A DNA stretch of 64,000 bases from Cyclobacteriaceae bacterium (GCA_019638235.1 JAHBUE010000001.1:1536492-1600491), one strand, 5' to 3'; positions 50,822 to 60,529 are shown, counted from the first letter of the stretch. A program made the numbers and translations. Notes: generated by a model from the letters alone, not told the origin.

Positions 50822-51976
50822 TTATTGCTTATGCTTCAGGATAAATTCGGCAAACTCGCGAAAGACTCCGGAGCCCCCTGCTGTTGATAGTTGAACAATC
50901 CCCGGTATGGATTTAATTTTAGACGCAGCATTTGCAGGGCAGGCCGCAACACCAACGTGGCTAAGAAGTTCAAAGTCGTTTATATCATCACCGATATAGG
51001 CAACTTCGTTCAGGCTAATATTCTCTTGCTGACAGATTTCTTTTGCAATGGCCAGTTTGTTGTCAATTCCCTGGTATAGAAAATCCAATTTTAATTTTTC
51101 TGCCCTGCGTTTGTTTAACTGACGGTCTTCTTGCGTAATCAAACCTGTTTTAAGTCCGCTTTGTTGTAATAGCTTAAAGCCCATTCCATCGTATGTGCTG
51201 AACTTCTTGAGTTCATCACCATTTTCACTGTAGTACATACCAGCATCAGTAAGCACGCCATCAATATCCGACAATACAATTTTGATTTGTTTTGTATTGT
51301 AAATATTTCCAGGCAGCTTTTGCATGATGTGTTCTGCAATTTTCCAATCTTCTGGTTCGTCTAATTCAGTGAACGTATATTCAGGCATTTCATAAATGCT
51401 GATTTTTCCGGATAGGCGGTTTTTACTTTCGGTTATATTCTTTACAGAACTAATATAAAAGGCTCCGTTTTCAACTAATGTTCCTGAAAAATCCTGTCTT
51501 CTTGGTCGTTGTTGATAATTATAATTCAAGGCTGTTCCGTCAGCACTCCAGAAGAAACGTTTAATGCGGCAGCATGTTAATAGTGAATCGGCATTAGTGT
51601 TTATATACTGGTCAATAGCGCGGTTAAAATCAGTAGCTTGTGTGAAGGGCGATGTTGCCTGAACAAGTATAAATAAATCGTTGTTATCGGGTTTATGTTT
51701 GCTTAAATATTCCAACATAACCGACTCGGTAGATGACTCATCTGCTGCATTCTCCGTGCTTCGGTTGTAGATTTCTGTTTTGTTGAAACCATAGTTTTTT
51801 ACGGTGTCAATAATCTCATCGCAATCTGTGGCCACGACTATGCGGTCAATTTTTTCAGCCTGTTGAAGAGCCTGGAGTGTCCAGAAAACAAGCGGACGCC
51901 CGTGTAAGGGCTTGATGTTTTTAAATGGAATGGATTTGCTGCCACACCGTACCGGAACAAAAGCAATTGTTGACAT
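50822..51976 (-). CDS. CMP-nonulosonate synthetase fused to KdsC-like HAD phosphatase
   Basis: 384 aa. Residues 1-225 are a NeuA-type cytidylyltransferase: FVPVRCGSKSIPFKNIKPL (nucleotide loop), RIVVATDCDEI and FILVQATSPF. Residues about 230-384 are a KdsC-like phosphatase: DIDGVLTDAG with both Asp, LITQEDR, a Lys-bearing helix and IGDDINDFELL. All HAD motifs are kept, so phosphatase activity is plausible. The same order occurs in animal CMAS. It overlaps the NeuB-like gene by 1 bp. It would activate a nonulosonic acid (Neu5Ac, Kdn or similar) for transfer to a surface glycan. Confidence 0.88.
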   Translation of the reverse strand: MSTIAFVPVRCGSKSIPFKNIKPLHGRPLVFWTLQALQQAEKIDRIVVATDCDEIIDTVKNYGFNKTEIYNRSTENAADESSTESVMLEYLSKHKPDNNDLFILVQATSPFTQATDFNRAIDQYINTNADSLLTCCRIKRFFWSADGTALNYNYQQRPRRQDFSGTLVENGAFYISSVKNITESKNRLSGKISIYEMPEYTFTELDEPEDWKIAEHIMQKLPGNIYNTKQIKIVLSDIDGVLTDAGMYYSENGDELKKFSTYDGMGFKLLQQSGLKTGLITQEDRQLNKRRAEKLKLDFLYQGIDNKLAIAKEICQQENISLNEVAYIGDDINDFELLSHVGVAACPANAASKIKSIPGIVQLSTAGGSGVFREFAEFILKHKQ

Positions 51977-52854
51977 TATTTCCTGTTCTTTAATTTTTCG
52001 CGTTGAACTTTCTCAATATCCAATATCTCTTCTTCCTTGTAGGTCATGGATTTAAAAGCTGCGTTAAGGTCGCGCACAAGCTTGCTCATTCCCGGAGGTT
52101 CCAACGAAGCGGCATGGTCAGTGCCTTTCCAGGTGCGGTCTTTGGTAAAATGTCTTTCTACCCAACGGGCGCCAAGTGCATAGGCAGCAATGTCGATAGC
52201 GATACCTAAATGATGACCGGAAAAACCAATTTCTTTCACGCGCCTGCCATAGGTTTCTTCCAATCGTTTAATTTCAAGTAAGCAAACATTTTCAAACGGA
52301 ACAGGATAACCCGATGTGCAGGAATACACTACCAGCCGCTCTTTTGCTGTATTCTTTTCTTCAAAGAAAGAAACAACCTCTTCTTCCTCTGCATGTGTAG
52401 TCATACCAAATGAAATATGCACATCACCGTTGTAGTTATCGCGAAGTTCTTCCAGTAATGAAAAATTATTGTTACAGGCCGATGGAATTTTAATAAAGTC
52501 AGGGTTCAGTTCAATGATTTCCTTTGCGGAAGTTACGTCCCAGACTGATGTGGTGTAGTTGATTCCGATTTCTGAACAGAATTTCATCAGTTCGCGGTGC
52601 TGGTGTTTTGTCAACTCTAACTTTTCGCGATGTTCCCCATAGGTGCTTCCATACGAATGCATCGGGTTAGGGTGCGGACTGTTATACTGTTCATCCGTTA
52701 GTAGTTCTTTCGGATTCCGTTTTTGAAACTTGGCATACGAGGCCTTACACTCTTTAGCCAGCGTAATCAGTTCTTTTGCGATTTCTAAACCCCCCTTATG
52801 GTTGCATCCAATTTCTGCTACTACAACCGGAGATTTATACGTACTATCCTTCAT
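51976..52854 (-). CDS. NeuB-family nonulosonic acid synthase without SAF domain
   Basis: Condenses PEP with a mannosamine- or mannose-type sugar to a nine-carbon acid. 292 aa TIM barrel: VVVAEIGCNHKGGLEIAKELI at the start, AKFQKRNPKELL, NYTTSVWDVTSA, KIPSACNNNF, IGFSGHHLGIAID and a final EKVQREKLK. Free-sugar NeuB enzymes carry a C-terminal antifreeze-like (SAF) domain; this protein ends before one. No NeuC epimerase is in the window. It may use a phosphorylated substrate, which would fit the phosphatase domain of its neighbour (inference). Confidence 0.88.
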   Translation of the reverse strand: MKDSTYKSPVVVAEIGCNHKGGLEIAKELITLAKECKASYAKFQKRNPKELLTDEQYNSPHPNPMHSYGSTYGEHREKLELTKHQHRELMKFCSEIGINYTTSVWDVTSAKEIIELNPDFIKIPSACNNNFSLLEELRDNYNGDVHISFGMTTHAEEEEVVSFFEEKNTAKERLVVYSCTSGYPVPFENVCLLEIKRLEETYGRRVKEIGFSGHHLGIAIDIAAYALGARWVERHFTKDRTWKGTDHAASLEPPGMSKLVRDLNAAFKSMTYKEEEILDIEKVQREKLKNRK

Positions 52855-53737
52855 ATTCTTCCTGTTCAGGTTTTATTCTATCAAACGCATCAATAAACGA
52901 GCCTTTTGTAGCGTTCAATACGGTTACTTTTTTTCGTTCCGCATAAGCCCTTATCTCAAAATAACTTGCAAATGCGGTTGTAAATTTATGCAATAGCTCC
53001 GAAAGATTACGTTTTCCTTTCCCCCGTTTATCAAGGGGTTGACCACTACTGGATTGACTATCGTAAAAATGCTTTTGATTAATGAGTACCTCATTGCTAT
53101 CCGTTACACTGATTTCGGACAGCCAGCTATGGTCTGCCCCCAACAGGTAAATTTTATTATATCCTTTCCAAATGCTAATCATCAGCGAGGGAATCATAAC
53201 ATTATGCGGACGGGGCATGCCTAACTTATTATTAAAACATAGGTACTTAAACCAACTCCAGCCTTCAACGGGAATATTATTATAGTATCGGATTTGAATG
53301 TGCGTGTTGTGTGATATTTGATTTAACCATCGCTTGTGTTTTCTTGCTTCAAACGGAATATAAAACTCCAACGGCCAGGTAGTTTTATTAGCGATGTTGT
53401 CGAACAGAATTTTACTTTGTATAACGAACCGTTCGTCAATGTCGTCTAACCAAAGGTCGGGTGCTGCGGTAATATATATAGAGGGTTTAAGTTCGGTATA
53501 TAAACCGGTAGAAGGGAAATGATTTACACAAATTAAGTCTTTTCCAGTTAAAAAATTTGGGTGCGATTGTAAGTCGTTTGTAAGGGAAGGGCCGTTGCCA
53601 AGAATTAATACCTTTTTGGATTTACGTTCGGGAGAAATTTTATTGCTGAATTTTGAAAGCAAAAGAATTTTGGCGCATGACTCCACAACCTGGAAGGATG
53701 CTTTAATAAAATTTTGTATGAAGAGTATAAAACTCAT
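52844..53737 (-). CDS. Candidate GT42-like sialyltransferase or MptE-like protein
   Basis: 297 aa. Visible motifs: VLILGNGPSLTNDL (nucleotide loop, about 43-56), LICVNHF, NKIYLLGADHSW and a late VTVLNATKGSFIDAFDRI. The order and spacing recall GT42 sialyltransferases (Campylobacter Cst-I/II: GNGPSL, R-C-N-x-F, IYLCGIDF), which use CMP-sialic acid. The same opening occurs in MptE/DUF115-like proteins. Its place directly upstream of the NeuB-like and CMP-synthetase genes (overlap 11 bp) favours a sialyltransferase-type role. No direct proof. Confidence 0.5.
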   Translation of the reverse strand: MSFILFIQNFIKASFQVVESCAKILLLSKFSNKISPERKSKKVLILGNGPSLTNDLQSHPNFLTGKDLICVNHFPSTGLYTELKPSIYITAAPDLWLDDIDERFVIQSKILFDNIANKTTWPLEFYIPFEARKHKRWLNQISHNTHIQIRYYNNIPVEGWSWFKYLCFNNKLGMPRPHNVMIPSLMISIWKGYNKIYLLGADHSWLSEISVTDSNEVLINQKHFYDSQSSSGQPLDKRGKGKRNLSELLHKFTTAFASYFEIRAYAERKKVTVLNATKGSFIDAFDRIKPEQEEYEG

Positions 53738-54639
53738 TGCTTTAAAAATAACCCTTTAATAACCCAACACCGAAACCGAACCAGCATAATGCCCGCTGAA
53801 AACCTTCCTTGCAAAAAGTACCATAAGATAAGTATGCCTGTTCCGGCTATTTTGTATAACTCTTCAAATACCTTGTTCAACACCTTTCCGGATTCCTGTA
53901 TTCGCTTGCGTTCGCTGGTGCCCACGCCAATGCCCAATCCACGAATGTATGAAAGTTCTACCCGTTTTTGCGGAATGATGTGCTGAACGATAACTGATGG
54001 TACATAAAAAATTGTTTCGTTGTTTTTCTTCAATCTGTCGAATACATCTTTTTCATCTCCGCCTTCCAATCCACTGCCTTTTCTGCCAAGATTGGTATTA
54101 AAAATTCCATATTTATCAAAGGCTTCTTTCCGAAAGGCCATGTTGGCGCCAATCGGAAATTTTCGGCCTGTGAATTTTTTTGGCTGGTTGCCCATATCCT
54201 GTGCGGCAACAAGTGGCAACAGGTGTTCCGACATCCACGCAGGCGTTTCTCCTTCGTAAACCGGAATAATTTTTCCGCCTATGGCCATTACTTCCGGGTG
54301 TGCGATAAAGAAGGTGTTCAGGTTGGAAATGTAATCAGGGTCGGTAAAAGCGTCATCGTCAAGAAAGGCAATGATGTTTCCTTTTGATTCGCTGATTCCC
54401 CGGTTGCGCGATTGCGAATGACCCTGAACAGGTTCAAAAAAATAGTGAAAAGTTGTTTCACCGTATTTCGTTACCGCAGCTTTGCAAATTTCAGTTGTTC
54501 CATCGGTGCTGTTGTTATCAATAATAATAATTTCGTACAGTTTTTTATCGGCATGTTGATTGTGCAAATGCTCTAAGCACTTGCCAATGTACCGTTCGCG
54601 ATTATAGGTGCAGACAATAACCGAAATGAAATTATTCAT
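53734..54639 (-). CDS. Glycosyltransferase family 2
   Basis: 301 aa with a GT-A fold: SVIVCTYNRERYIGKCLEHL, IDNNSTDGT, SRNRGISESKGNIIAFLDDDAFTDPDY (the DxD) and a later GSGLEGGDEKDVFDRLKK. A C-terminal hydrophobic stretch (about 265-290) could anchor it to the inner membrane. It overlaps the YfhO gene by 8 bp and the GT42-like gene by 4 bp. Confidence 0.92.
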   Translation of the reverse strand: MNNFISVIVCTYNRERYIGKCLEHLHNQHADKKLYEIIIIDNNSTDGTTEICKAAVTKYGETTFHYFFEPVQGHSQSRNRGISESKGNIIAFLDDDAFTDPDYISNLNTFFIAHPEVMAIGGKIIPVYEGETPAWMSEHLLPLVAAQDMGNQPKKFTGRKFPIGANMAFRKEAFDKYGIFNTNLGRKGSGLEGGDEKDVFDRLKKNNETIFYVPSVIVQHIIPQKRVELSYIRGLGIGVGTSERKRIQESGKVLNKVFEELYKIAGTGILILWYFLQGRFSAGIMLVRFRCWVIKGLFLKQ

Positions 54640-57067
54640 TGTTCAGTTTTCGATTCTGCACAACACTCCAACCGAAACTTCCGGCTAATGCGATTAATAA
54701 CAAGATGTTGGAAACCAGCATTACCTTATTGCCGGTGAAATAGGAATCGGGCTTAAACGTAAACTCAATCGTGTGCTTGCCCGAAGGAATGTTAAGTCCA
54801 CGTAGCACATAATTAACCCGATCTATTGCAACTTCCTGGTTGTCAATTTTAGCACTCCAACCTTCAGGGTAATAAATTTCAGAAAACACAGCATAGCCAT
54901 CGGTTGCTGTTGTGGCTTCGTACACTAATTTATTTGGCGCATACGCTGTAAGCGTGATGGTTGCACTGGAATCGTACGCAAATTCAGGTTTGCTGAATTT
55001 TGAAATATCAATCACAGCTTCGGTTTTTGTGTTGATGGATTCGAGTAGTTGAATTTCTTCATCAGGATTATTGGCTGTTATTACTTCCTGTACAAACCAC
55101 GCATTGCCGTTGTGGTGCGGGTTGCGGATAACCGCATCGGCCGTAAGGCCTGCCAGCAAGTACCGCGTGTTCAGCATGTTCAATACGTTTGTGTTGGTAG
55201 CGGTAATATTACCCGCCTGCATAATGTCATTCATTTCATGCTGAAGGTGGTGCATGATTAAATCCTGGTACCTGCGCATTTTTGCGCCATGATACCCGCC
55301 AACGGAATGATGAAAGGCTGATGTTCGTGCTTCGTTAAATGGATTTTGAAGATTAAGCACACGGAAAGGTGTGTTTTTATCTTGTTTGATTACCTGGTCG
55401 GCTGGCGTTTCGGCAAAGAAGTTGTTGCGCTTTTTCTTGATGTAATTCTCTTCCTGAACATATCGGTAGTCAACGCCTATAATGTCAATAACCATTAACA
55501 GAATAAACAACCCGGAGAATACAAGTGAGCCAATTGATTTTCTTAAATAGAAGAAAATAACAGCCCATGCAGCGCCAATAAAGAAAATTGTTCTGAACGC
55601 ATCTTTGCGTATGATTGATTTGCGCGAAGAGTCAACCGCATTCTTCAGCCATTGCGGAACTTCGCCCAGGTCAAGTGCGGGTATGTAAGCAATAATGGCA
55701 ATCAATAAAGCGAGGCCGCCCGTTACGCCAAGCGCAATAAATAAATTCCTTTGGCTTCTCTTATCCCACTTTTCCTGTAAAAGTTTTTCGAGTCCGAGGC
55801 AGCCTAACAGGGGCATGGCTATCAAGGCAATTACTACCGCCATAGATACCGCCCTGAGTTTATTGTACATGGGCAGGTAATCGAACAGAAAATAATTTAT
55901 CGCAGCGAAATTTTTTCCCCACGATAGTATAATCGATAACAGCGTTGCGGCAATGAGCCAGCTTGCGTAACGTTTATCGGCATACAAAATACCGAGTACA
56001 AACAGGAATACAACTACTGCACCGCCATACACCGGCCCGCTGGTAAACGGCTGCGGCCCCCAATAGCCAAGCAAGCCGCGCGTGTATTGTGCAATTTGTG
56101 TTTCGGGCACGCTGTTTTGCCTTAGGGCGATTTCAAGGTCGCTGTTCTTGCTCGAATAATTTCCAGATGCGCCCCCATAGAAATTCGGAACAAGTAATGT
56201 AAAACTTTCTGAAACGCCACTGCTCCATTCAAAAGCGTAATCGCGGTCGAGGCCGCCACTACTTTGTGTGTTGCTTGATAATTCTGATTTTCCGCGAATA
56301 GAATATTTGCCGTATTCGTAGGTTGACCAGAGTTTGCCAAGATTGGCGCCAACGGCTAACAGGGTTGCCCCTGAAATTAATGCAGATGCTATGAGAAACG
56401 ATTTCAATTCTTTTTCACGCAAAGCAAAAATAAATTGAACAAGTGCATAGATAACCAGCATCAACCCTAAGTAATATGTAATTTGAATGTGGTTGCTGTT
56501 GATTTCGAGCGCCAGCGCCAATGCAGTAATGGTAAATCCCCATAAAAACTTTTTGGTGTAGGCCAGGTGCACGCCCGCCAACACCAAAGGTGCGTAGGCT
56601 ATGGCGCGCATCTTCCATAAATGTCCGGCTTCAATACTCACAATAAAATAGGTGCTGAATGCGTAGGCTATTGCCCCGGCAATGGCAACGGAAGGGCGCA
56701 CACCAAACACGCTCAATAATATATAGAAGCAAAGCAGCGACAGGAATGTTTCTTTGGCTGAATTAGGGAAGCCTAATGAAATCACTTTTTCGATTACGGT
56801 AAGCGCTTGCGCCCCCGACCAACGCACGCTGATGAGGTAGCCGGGCATGCCGCTAAACATGCTGTTCGTCCACAATCCTTCTTCGCCAGTTTTTGCGCGG
56901 AAGTCGGCCAGCTCGGAGCCTGAGGCAATACCCTGATTTACGTCATTCTGGTTCAGGATTTTCCCGTCAAAAAAAATGGGGAAGTAGAAAATCACCGTAA
57001 GCAAAACGAAGATTATAATGGCCAACAGGTGCGGTAATGTTTTTTGCTTGATGGTAGCGAAGTTCAT
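54632..57067 (-). CDS. YfhO-family membrane protein
   Basis: 811 aa with 12 or more membrane helices and a C-terminal soluble beta domain (YYPEGWSAKIDNQEVAIDRVNYVLRG). The long loops and the GIASGSELADFRAKTGEEGLWTNSMFSGMPGY segment are typical of YfhO/GT-C-like proteins. Bacillus YfhO glycosylates lipoteichoic acid; here the lipid-linked glycan acceptor is unknown. Co-oriented with the flippase and glycosyltransferases. Confidence 0.88.
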   Translation of the reverse strand: MNFATIKQKTLPHLLAIIIFVLLTVIFYFPIFFDGKILNQNDVNQGIASGSELADFRAKTGEEGLWTNSMFSGMPGYLISVRWSGAQALTVIEKVISLGFPNSAKETFLSLLCFYILLSVFGVRPSVAIAGAIAYAFSTYFIVSIEAGHLWKMRAIAYAPLVLAGVHLAYTKKFLWGFTITALALALEINSNHIQITYYLGLMLVIYALVQFIFALREKELKSFLIASALISGATLLAVGANLGKLWSTYEYGKYSIRGKSELSSNTQSSGGLDRDYAFEWSSGVSESFTLLVPNFYGGASGNYSSKNSDLEIALRQNSVPETQIAQYTRGLLGYWGPQPFTSGPVYGGAVVVFLFVLGILYADKRYASWLIAATLLSIILSWGKNFAAINYFLFDYLPMYNKLRAVSMAVVIALIAMPLLGCLGLEKLLQEKWDKRSQRNLFIALGVTGGLALLIAIIAYIPALDLGEVPQWLKNAVDSSRKSIIRKDAFRTIFFIGAAWAVIFFYLRKSIGSLVFSGLFILLMVIDIIGVDYRYVQEENYIKKKRNNFFAETPADQVIKQDKNTPFRVLNLQNPFNEARTSAFHHSVGGYHGAKMRRYQDLIMHHLQHEMNDIMQAGNITATNTNVLNMLNTRYLLAGLTADAVIRNPHHNGNAWFVQEVITANNPDEEIQLLESINTKTEAVIDISKFSKPEFAYDSSATITLTAYAPNKLVYEATTATDGYAVFSEIYYPEGWSAKIDNQEVAIDRVNYVLRGLNIPSGKHTIEFTFKPDSYFTGNKVMLVSNILLLIALAGSFGWSVVQNRKLNNE

Positions 57068-57106
57068 GGACTATATATTAAAGGGCAAAAGTATAAAAAA
57101 GCGCTC

Positions 57107-58600
57107 TCATCGCTTCACTATACCAACCTTTATTAAGGCCTGCTGAACGATTGAATTGATTTCGTCAGAGCTTTTGGTGAGCAGGATTAGCGAGGAAAAA
57201 ACAAGGGTGATGAGCGTGGAGCGATACAGCAAATCGAGGATTGGGTGTTTTAACACAGGCAGGTAATAAGCCAGCGCAATGGTGAGCAACGAAATCAGCG
57301 CCACGATAATTGTTTTTTGTGTAAACGGCTGTTGCCGGAATTTTATATAGATATAAATGTATTTGATGATATTGAAAATCAAAATTGAAATGCAGGTGCC
57401 GTACGCTGCACCGTCAATTCCGTAGGTAGGTATTAATACATAATTGAATGTAATGATTAGCGGAGCGAGAAAGATTAGCGCAAGGCTGTTTATCCAATAA
57501 TAATTTGACATGGCCAGAATTTCAGAGTTCGGCCCAAAGGTCATGTCAATCAGTTTAGCCATGCCGATAATTACCACTACATTAAACCCGATACGATAGG
57601 TATCGCCATTAGGCATTAAGGCATAAATATTATGGAGATTAGCCCACACCCCGATAAGCAACAACGCACCGATGATAAACTGGTTGATAGAAGTTTTCCG
57701 GTAAAGCGATTGCACTTCCGATAAATCATTGTTCTCGAAAGCGCGTGCAAGCAACGTGCTGTTCACCTGGGCAATGGCTCTGCGGGGTACTTCAATGGCA
57801 GCGGCCATGTAAAAGGCTGTTGTGTAAACGGCATTGGCTTTAAAGTCGATTAGCGCACTTACCATTAGGCTGTCTAACCGGCCAATCATCATAAACACAC
57901 TTGAGCTTACTAAACTCACCAAACTGAAAAGAGCAAATTCTTTGATAGTGGATTTTGGTATGTTGATTATCGAAAAAGAAAACCTGAACAACCCGATACG
58001 TGCTAAGTAAACTAATATCACAAGCAGGCTTACTATATAAATGAGTACGGAGGCGATAAGTACTTGATGAAACGTGAGTACCTTAATGAAGTACAAAGTT
58101 ACTACAACACCTTGCAAAAAGCGTATCCCGATTTCGTTGACTAAGCGGGGGAAGGCAAGTTTTAGTTGCGTTCGTGCAAACGATTCTAATAAATTTGAAA
58201 CGGCAATTACAAACGTAAGCCACAACGCGAGGTGAATGTATTGTGCAAGTATTTCTGCATCTTCTCCAAACCAACTGAGAAAATGTTCTTCAAACAGGAA
58301 GTAAACTGCAAGGAAAATTAAATAACTACCTGTAGATATTAACAGAACAAGATTGATGAACCCCTGACTGTTGGCAATGTCTTTAACAAAGCGCGGATAA
58401 AACCGGATGATAGAAGTTGCTAATCCCGCTTGTGCGAAAAAGGCCATGAGTATGGCGAAGTCGAGGATAGTGCGGAGCAACCCGATTTGTTCTAATTCAA
58501 GAAAGCGGGGGTAGAGGTACAGTACATTAATATAACCCAACACAATGCCTGCATAAGAAATTACGGTAGTGAAAAAACTTTGTCGGATTACGATACCCAT
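57107..58600 (-). CDS. Polysaccharide flippase (Wzx/MATE-like)
   Basis: 497 aa, about 14 membrane helices, no signal peptide. Members flip undecaprenyl-linked oligosaccharides across the inner membrane. The opening IRQSFFTTVISYAGIVLGYINVLYLYPRFL is characteristic of the MOP/RfbX group. It stands at the head of the glycan genes, 3 bp after ruvC. Confidence 0.9.
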   Translation of the reverse strand: MGIVIRQSFFTTVISYAGIVLGYINVLYLYPRFLELEQIGLLRTILDFAILMAFFAQAGLATSIIRFYPRFVKDIANSQGFINLVLLISTGSYLIFLAVYFLFEEHFLSWFGEDAEILAQYIHLALWLTFVIAVSNLLESFARTQLKLAFPRLVNEIGIRFLQGVVVTLYFIKVLTFHQVLIASVLIYIVSLLVILVYLARIGLFRFSFSIINIPKSTIKEFALFSLVSLVSSSVFMMIGRLDSLMVSALIDFKANAVYTTAFYMAAAIEVPRRAIAQVNSTLLARAFENNDLSEVQSLYRKTSINQFIIGALLLIGVWANLHNIYALMPNGDTYRIGFNVVVIIGMAKLIDMTFGPNSEILAMSNYYWINSLALIFLAPLIITFNYVLIPTYGIDGAAYGTCISILIFNIIKYIYIYIKFRQQPFTQKTIIVALISLLTIALAYYLPVLKHPILDLLYRSTLITLVFSSLILLTKSSDEINSIVQQALIKVGIVKR

Positions 58601-58603
58601 TGC

Positions 58604-59173
58604 TTATCCTTTGCTCACTTTTTTAATTCGATTTGGATTTGTTTTCAGAAAACCTTCCCACGATTTTGATTTGGGTTTCATGTTTCCTTGCTGAAAATGA
58701 TGACATAACGCTACCGCTAAGGCATCGGTTGCGTCCAACAGTTTAGGTACTTCCTTTATTTGAAAAACCTGCATCAGCATTCTGGCAACCTGTTCTTTCG
58801 ATGCGTTTCCGTTTCCGGTTACGGATTGTTTTACTTTTTTAGGCGCGTACTCGGTAATCGGAATATCGCGCGAAAGCGCAGCCGACATAGCCACACCCTG
58901 CGCGCGCCCTAACTTTAACATCGATTGCACATTTTTTCCGAAGAAGGGCGCCTCAAGCGCAACTTCGTCAGGGTGAAACTCCTGCAACAGGTCGATTACC
59001 TTATCAAAAATCTTTTTCAGTTTCAGCGCCTGTTCACCGGTTTTACCCAACTTAATAATGCCATATTGCACCAAGGCAACCCTGTTGCCGGTAACGCAAA
59101 TGATGCCGTAACCCGTAATGTTGGTTCCGGGGTCTAATCCTAATATAATTTTCTCGCGAGGCGCCTTTATCAC
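58604..59173 (-). CDS. ruvC: Crossover junction endodeoxyribonuclease RuvC
   Basis: The Holliday-junction resolvase, 189 aa. The acidic catalytic residues lie in ILGLDPGTNITGYG (Asp14), VALEAPFFGKN (about 74) and LLDATDALAVALCHH (two Asp near 146-149). The start is a GTG at 59171-59173. The gene runs into the flippase gene with a 3-bp gap, so the glycan operon may be transcribed through it. Confidence 0.96.
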   Translation of the reverse strand: MIKAPREKIILGLDPGTNITGYGIICVTGNRVALVQYGIIKLGKTGEQALKLKKIFDKVIDLLQEFHPDEVALEAPFFGKNVQSMLKLGRAQGVAMSAALSRDIPITEYAPKKVKQSVTGNGNASKEQVARMLMQVFQIKEVPKLLDATDALAVALCHHFQQGNMKPKSKSWEGFLKTNPNRIKKVSKG

Positions 59174-59229
59174 GCCACAATATAGAGCAATGCAAATTTG
59201 TTTTCAACGTCAAGATTTATGCGGTAAAA

Positions 59230-60366
59230 ATGACAACTTGCAACATGACCTGGTTTATGTTTGTGGCTTTTAGCGGTTACTATGTGCTGCTCGTGTTTTT
59301 ATGTGTGGGATGGTGGCGTGCGCTTAAATTAATAAGAAGAGCCGACAGGCTTACTGATACTCCGTTCATTTCTGTATTGATACCCGCCCGAAACGAAGCA
59401 GCTAAAATAGAACAGTTGCTTGAGAGCATCGCCCAACAGGAGTATAACCCTAAAAATTTTGAGGCAATCGTAATCAACGACCACTCTGTTGATGATACAG
59501 AAACAATAGTGAAACGCTGGAAAGCCGCAAACCCAACTGTTTCGGTGGTGGTAATAAACCTTGCAGATGACCGGCAGGGAAAAAAGGCGGCTATTGCGCA
59601 AGGCGTTCATTACGCTCAAGGCGATATAGTGGTTACTACCGATGCGGATTGTCGTGTTCAGCCTGGTTGGCTTGCTTCGGTAGCGCATTCGTTTGATGAT
59701 AATACACAACTTGTAGTGGGGGCGGTTACCCTTTTTGAAAATGGTACTGCCTTTGGTAACGTTCAGGTTGTGGAGTTTGCCTCATTGGTCGGTACGGGCG
59801 CGGCAACCTTGGGGTGGGGCATGCCAACCATGTGCAACGGTGCAAATTTAGCTTTCCGGAAATCGGCATTTCTTGAAGTGAAGGGCTATGAAGGAAGTGA
59901 ACATATCGCTTCCGGTGATGATGAATTTTTGCTAAGAAAAATAGCGGGACGCTATTCAGGAGGTATTCGCTTTAATAATCAGCCCGAAGGCGTTGTAGAA
60001 GCCCGACCAGCGGCATCTTATAAAGAGTTTTTTCATCAACGCATCCGGTGGGCGGGCAAGTGGAGGGCGCACGGAGTGGGATTTTCTGCATTGCTGGCGC
60101 TTTTCATTTTTGTATTTCATGCTTCAACTATTCTGCTTGGTATTGGAGTTATAGCCGGAGTTGCTTCTCCGTTGTTGGCGTTGATGCTGTTTGGAATAAA
60201 GATAGTAGGGGAGTTTGCCTTTCTTTACCCCGTGTTAAAATTCTGTAAAGGAAAGTTTTACCCAGCATCTTTTTTAGTGCTGCAATTCCTGTATCCGTTT
60301 TATGTGGTATGCTTTGGCCTTGCTGCCAATTTTTTCGGGGCGGAGTGGAAGGGGAGAAAAATTTAA
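59230..60366 (+). CDS. Membrane glycosyltransferase family 2
   Basis: 378 aa. An N-terminal helix (about 6-29) is followed by a GT-A domain: PFISVLIPARNEAAKIEQLLES, INDHSVDDTE, TTDADCRV (DxD) and the Q-x-x-R-W motif as HQRIRWAGKW near 275. Two or three C-terminal helices follow. This layout fits processive or lipid-linked GT2 enzymes. The TAA stop (60364-60366) lies at the left end of a palindromic element. Confidence 0.9.
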   Translation: MTTCNMTWFMFVAFSGYYVLLVFLCVGWWRALKLIRRADRLTDTPFISVLIPARNEAAKIEQLLESIAQQEYNPKNFEAIVINDHSVDDTETIVKRWKAANPTVSVVVINLADDRQGKKAAIAQGVHYAQGDIVVTTDADCRVQPGWLASVAHSFDDNTQLVVGAVTLFENGTAFGNVQVVEFASLVGTGAATLGWGMPTMCNGANLAFRKSAFLEVKGYEGSEHIASGDDEFLLRKIAGRYSGGIRFNNQPEGVVEARPAASYKEFFHQRIRWAGKWRAHGVGFSALLALFIFVFHASTILLGIGVIAGVASPLLALMLFGIKIVGEFAFLYPVLKFCKGKFYPASFLVLQFLYPFYVVCFGLAANFFGAEWKGRKI

Positions 60367-60483
60367 CCTCACCCAAATAAAGATTCTGAAATCTGATGTA
60401 GAGTTTGTTTCCCCCTCTCCGATTCGGAGAGGGGGGAAGGGAAATTTCAGTAAAGACTCAAATCTTGGTTGGGGGTGAGGTTA
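60364..60483. repeat. 120-bp MITE-like palindrome
   Basis: The ends TAACCTCACCC (60364-60374) and GGGTGAGGTTA (60473-60483) are perfect inverted repeats, again bounded by TA. The centre is a strong hairpin CCCCTCTCC-GATTC-GGAGAGGGG. Further inner segments (AAGATT / AATCTT, CTGAAAT / ATTTCAG) pair. Its left end supplies the stop codon of the preceding gene. No coding capacity. Confidence 0.75.
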
Positions 60484-60529
60484 TGCACGACAAGTTTAAT
60501 TTCAGAATTTTAACCGTAACTTTAACCCC

